This document shows positions 61,485-64,000 of a stretch of DNA of 64,000 nt, one piece after another. The DNA is from Syntrophomonas sp. Lineage in GTDB: Bacteria > Bacillota > Syntrophomonadia > Syntrophomonadales > Syntrophomonadaceae. The translations under genes and the position numbers were made by a program. The notes beneath the pieces were generated by a model. It did not search any database and was not told the origin of the DNA. It saw only the letters and a program-made list of their open reading frames with translations. The stretch spans positions 62,001-126,000 of the forward strand of contig JAENYG010000006.1 of NCBI GenBank assembly GCA_016841875.1. Reading direction: 5' to 3'. Within the stretch, counting starts at the first letter, position 1. Each line of letters begins with the position of its first letter.

Positions 61485-61510
61485 AAAAAGGCAGTTTTCA
61501 CTGCCTTTTT
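61485..61510 (-). terminator. terminator of clpX
   Basis: AAAAAGGCAG pairs perfectly with CTGCCTTTTT, 24 bases after the clpX stop. Copied twice further downstream. Confidence 0.8.
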
Positions 61511-61533
61511 GAAGTTCAATTGATTGTTTATTA

Positions 61534-62784
61534 TTAATTTACTCTCCGTCTGGCATCAACAGTTACCAGCAGCGGTTTTTCCTTCTTGGCAATCACATCT
61601 CTGGTTACTAGCACTTTCGTAATATCTATGCGGGAAGGTACCTCATACATAACTTCCAGCATGACATCTTCAATGATAGCCCTGAGCCCCCGGGCCCCGG
61701 TATTCCTGCGCAGTGCCTCTTCAGCAATTGCGTCCAGAGCGTCATCCATAAATTCCAGGTCTACTCCATCTAGTTCCAATAATTTCTTATATTGTTTCAC
61801 CAGAGCATTCCTGGGTTCGGTGAGTATTTTTATCAAGGTTTCCTTATCCAGAGCATCCAGAGTTACTATTATCGGTACTCTGCCTACAAATTCAGGAATA
61901 AGCCCATAGCGCAGAAGATCCTGAGGTAATATCATTTCCAGGATTTCTCCTATTTTCTTTTCCTCTTTGGCTTTGATGTCTGCACCAAAACCCATAACCT
62001 TTTGCCCTATGCGGTTTTGTATGATCTTATCGATACCTTCAAAGGCTCCTCCACAGATAAAAAGGATGTTGCTGGTATCTATTTGTATGAACTCCTGATG
62101 AGGATGTTTTCTTCCACCCTGAGGAGGAACACTGGCTACCGTACCTTCCAATATCTTAAGCAGAGCCTGCTGTACGCCCTCGCCGGAAACGTCTCTGGTG
62201 ATGCTTGGATTATCGGTCTTACGTGCTATCTTATCAATTTCATCGATATATACGATACCTTTTTCGGCCTTTTCGATATCATAATCAGCAGCCTGGATAA
62301 GTTTCAAAAGAATATTCTCAACATCTTCTCCCACATAACCAGCCTCTGTAAGTGAGGTGGCATCTGCAATAGCAAAAGGCACATTCAATATTCTGGCTAG
62401 AGTCTGGGCCAGTAGCGTCTTTCCACTTCCAGTCGGGCCCAGCATCATGATGTTGCTTTTCTGTAGTTCTACATCATCCAGTTTCATGCCCAGATTGATT
62501 CTTTTGTAATGATTGTAAACTGCAACCGCGAGAGATTTTTTGGCAGTATCCTGACCAATTACATAATCATCCAGAGTTTCCCTGATTTCCAGGGGCTTAG
62601 GAATGTCACCCAGTTCCAGACCAAGATCTTCCGCTAGTTCTTCCTCAATTATCTCATTGCATAGTTCGATGCATTCATCACAAATATAAACACCTGGGCC
62701 AGCCACCAGCTTTTTTACCTGATCCTGGGTTTTTCCACAGAATGAACACTTTAATTGTCCTTTATCGTCCCCGTATTTATGCAT
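61534..62784 (-). CDS. clpX: ClpX unfoldase
   Basis: 416 residues. N-terminal zinc domain C13/C16/C35/C38, AAA+ with GPTGSGKT at 116-123, and an IGF-type ClpP-binding loop region ([12 protein letters not shown]). Unfolds substrates for ClpP, encoded upstream. ATG after GAGGGGTGA. Confidence 0.97.
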   Translation of the reverse strand: MHKYGDDKGQLKCSFCGKTQDQVKKLVAGPGVYICDECIELCNEIIEEELAEDLGLELGDIPKPLEIRETLDDYVIGQDTAKKSLAVAVYNHYKRINLGMKLDDVELQKSNIMMLGPTGSGKTLLAQTLARILNVPFAIADATSLTEAGYVGEDVENILLKLIQAADYDIEKAEKGIVYIDEIDKIARKTDNPSITRDVSGEGVQQALLKILEGTVASVPPQGGRKHPHQEFIQIDTSNILFICGGAFEGIDKIIQNRIGQKVMGFGADIKAKEEKKIGEILEMILPQDLLRYGLIPEFVGRVPIIVTLDALDKETLIKILTEPRNALVKQYKKLLELDGVDLEFMDDALDAIAEEALRRNTGARGLRAIIEDVMLEVMYEVPSRIDITKVLVTRDVIAKKEKPLLVTVDARRRVN

Positions 62785-62810
62785 TTATTCACCCCTCTTC
62801 CAAGGTAGCA

Positions 62811-63416
62811 TTATTTTTTCTTACTAATGCCCTTTGGATGGCCCATTACTTCATCAATAATACCATATTCTACAGCTTCCTGGGCAGTCATAAAGTAATC
62901 CCTTTCGGTATCCTGCTCGATTCTTTCCAAAGGTTGACCAGTTCTTTCCGCCATAATCCTATTCAAAGATTCTCTCATTTTTATTATTCTTTTGGCATGT
63001 ATTTCAATATCTGTGGCCTGACCCTGGGTACCACCACTGGGTTGATGAATCATGATCTCGGCATTAGGCAAAGCATAACGTTTTCCCTTTTCGCCGGCTG
63101 CCAGCAAAAATGCCCCCATACTGGCTGCCAGACCAACACAGATAGTTGATACATCGGCCCTTATATGCTGCATGGTGTCATATATGGCCATCCCAGCACT
63201 GATCGAACCTCCCGGACTGTTGATGTAAAGAGCGATATCCTTGTCGGGATCTTCTGCTTCTAAAAACAACAGCTGAGCTATTACCAGATTAGCAACCGTA
63301 TCGTCTATAGCGCTGCCAAGAAAAATAATTCTGTCTTTTAATAAGCGAGAATATATATCATATGATCTTTCTCCTCGATTAGTCTGCTCTACTACCATAG
63401 GTACTAAATAAGACAT
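62811..63416 (-). CDS. clpP: ClpP protease subunit
   Basis: 201 residues. Catalytic S99 (GLAASMGAF), H124 (IMIHQPSGG), and the Asp in the ERDYFM segment region. I start at ATG 63416 after GAGGTGA; the frame opens nine codons earlier. Works with ClpX, encoded 26 bases downstream. Confidence 0.97.
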   Translation of the reverse strand: MSYLVPMVVEQTNRGERSYDIYSRLLKDRIIFLGSAIDDTVANLVIAQLLFLEAEDPDKDIALYINSPGGSISAGMAIYDTMQHIRADVSTICVGLAASMGAFLLAAGEKGKRYALPNAEIMIHQPSGGTQGQATDIEIHAKRIIKMRESLNRIMAERTGQPLERIEQDTERDYFMTAQEAVEYGIIDEVMGHPKGISKKK

Positions 63417-63466
63417 GCAATTCACCTCTTTAAAACTATTCACTAATTTAACCCACTAGTATTTTT

Positions 63467-64000
63467 TTATTCTTCAGCTTCAATTTCGTCTGCTGGGTTC
63501 TCAATATTTTCATTGTTATTGTCATCCAGCTCTGCTGCTGTAGGATCCTGGATGGTAACTACAGCATGATCGATCAGATAATCTACCGCTTTATCCATCT
63601 TAAGATTATATCGGATATTTTCTATCATACCTTCTATATTCTTACGGACTTCTTCAACTTCCATACCCATTTTTTCAGCCATATCATTAATATATATATC
63701 TAATTCTTCATCATTAATCTCTATACCTTTTTCATCAATTAATTTTTCCAACACAAAATTAGATTTCAACTGTTTTTCTGCTTCCGGCATTAATGAAGTG
63801 ACCAAAACCTCAATACTACTGTTAGTTATAGCCAGATATTGTTCCAGGGTTATTCCCTGAGATGCGAAGCGCTGCTCAAGCTGCTGGGTCATAAGCGCAG
63901 CCTGTGATCTTATCGCTGATTCTGCCAGCACCACCTGACATTTTTCCAAGGCTTTTTCCAAGGCTCCCTGGCGCAGTATGTCCCGACGATTATTTTCATT
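63467..64000 (-). CDS. tig: trigger factor, C-terminal part only
   Basis: 178 residues of the C-terminal helical domain, open to the window edge (the frame continues through 64000 as NENNRRDILRQGALEKALEK). The segment EQRFASQGITLEQYLAITN and the acidic tail EIEAEE are typical. Ribosome-bound chaperone. The PPIase and ribosome-binding domains lie outside. Upstream of clpP, as expected. Confidence 0.93.
   Translation of the reverse strand, partial: NENNRRDILRQGALEKALEKCQVVLAESAIRSQAALMTQQLEQRFASQGITLEQYLAITNSSIEVLVTSLMPEAEKQLKSNFVLEKLIDEKGIEINDEELDIYINDMAEKMGMEVEEVRKNIEGMIENIRYNLKMDKAVDYLIDHAVVTIQDPTAAELDDNNNENIENPADEIEAEE

Larger units (their letters stand above)
60849..61533. other. repeat-filled region between clpX and lonB
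   Basis: The right part (61083-61510) holds three terminator hairpin copies alternating with two palindromic elements. The left part (60849-61080) should contain the lonB promoter but shows no clear hexamers. No gene is seen. Confidence 0.7.

Overview
The window looks like a chromosomal piece of an anaerobic, low-to-mid GC Gram-positive bacterium of the Syntrophomonadaceae type (Syntrophomonas-like). The basis is an acyl-CoA dehydrogenase, two acetyl-CoA hydrolase/transferase family CoA-transferases, a remnant of a third and an acetate-family transporter, next to a Firmicutes backbone (T-box leader, Rex, Prp/L27, spo0B- and spoIVFA/B-like genes). The genus is an inference from gene content; no database was searched.

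Region 1-10.4 kb is accessory and gene-poor: a partial acyl-CoA dehydrogenase, a sigma-54-type promoter with distal enhancer-like repeats, a small membrane-peptide frame broken by a frameshift, a cold-shock protein and a CoA-transferase. Then comes a segment bounded by a ~200-bp inverted repeat (4082-4283 and 9847-10039). It holds a CoA-transferase remnant, a ChlI-like AAA+ ATPase, a half-length SDR-like protein, a small TTG-started membrane peptide, an acetate/succinate-type transporter and a soluble MCP with a duplicated sensor domain.

Region 10.4-24.2 kb holds comEC/comEA, a DUF1540-like small protein, a second CoA-transferase, and leuS behind a T-box leader that carries a complete tRNA-Ala(GGC) gene inside it. 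After that come ogt, a membrane protein, a short peptide translationally coupled to a LytTR regulator, and the nadD-yqeK-HEAT-rsfS group.

Region 24.3-53.1 kb is mostly one long minus-strand housekeeping array. In transcription order it is valS-folC, a DUF47/PiT phosphate pair, rex, DUF4321, maf-radC-mreBCD-pbp2-minCDE-rodA, ykvA, spoIVFA/B, radical SAM/DUF2344, rng, rplU-prp-rpmA-spo0B-obg and proBA. This is the classic Firmicutes division/shape/ribosome cluster. REP-like hairpins sit at three gene borders.

Region 53.4-64 kb holds a SEC-C protein and the proteostasis cluster tig-clpP-clpX-lonB-lonA-(threonine aldolase)-engB, all on the minus strand. A family of ~120-175 bp palindromic elements sits in intergenic regions at 3.9, 54.7, 61.1 and 61.3 kb. 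At two loci it lies between duplicated copies of the local terminator hairpin.

The most unusual features are the tRNA gene inside the leuS T-box leader, the terminator-associated palindromic element, the peptide/LytTR pair, and the sigma-54/CoA-transferase regulatory region.
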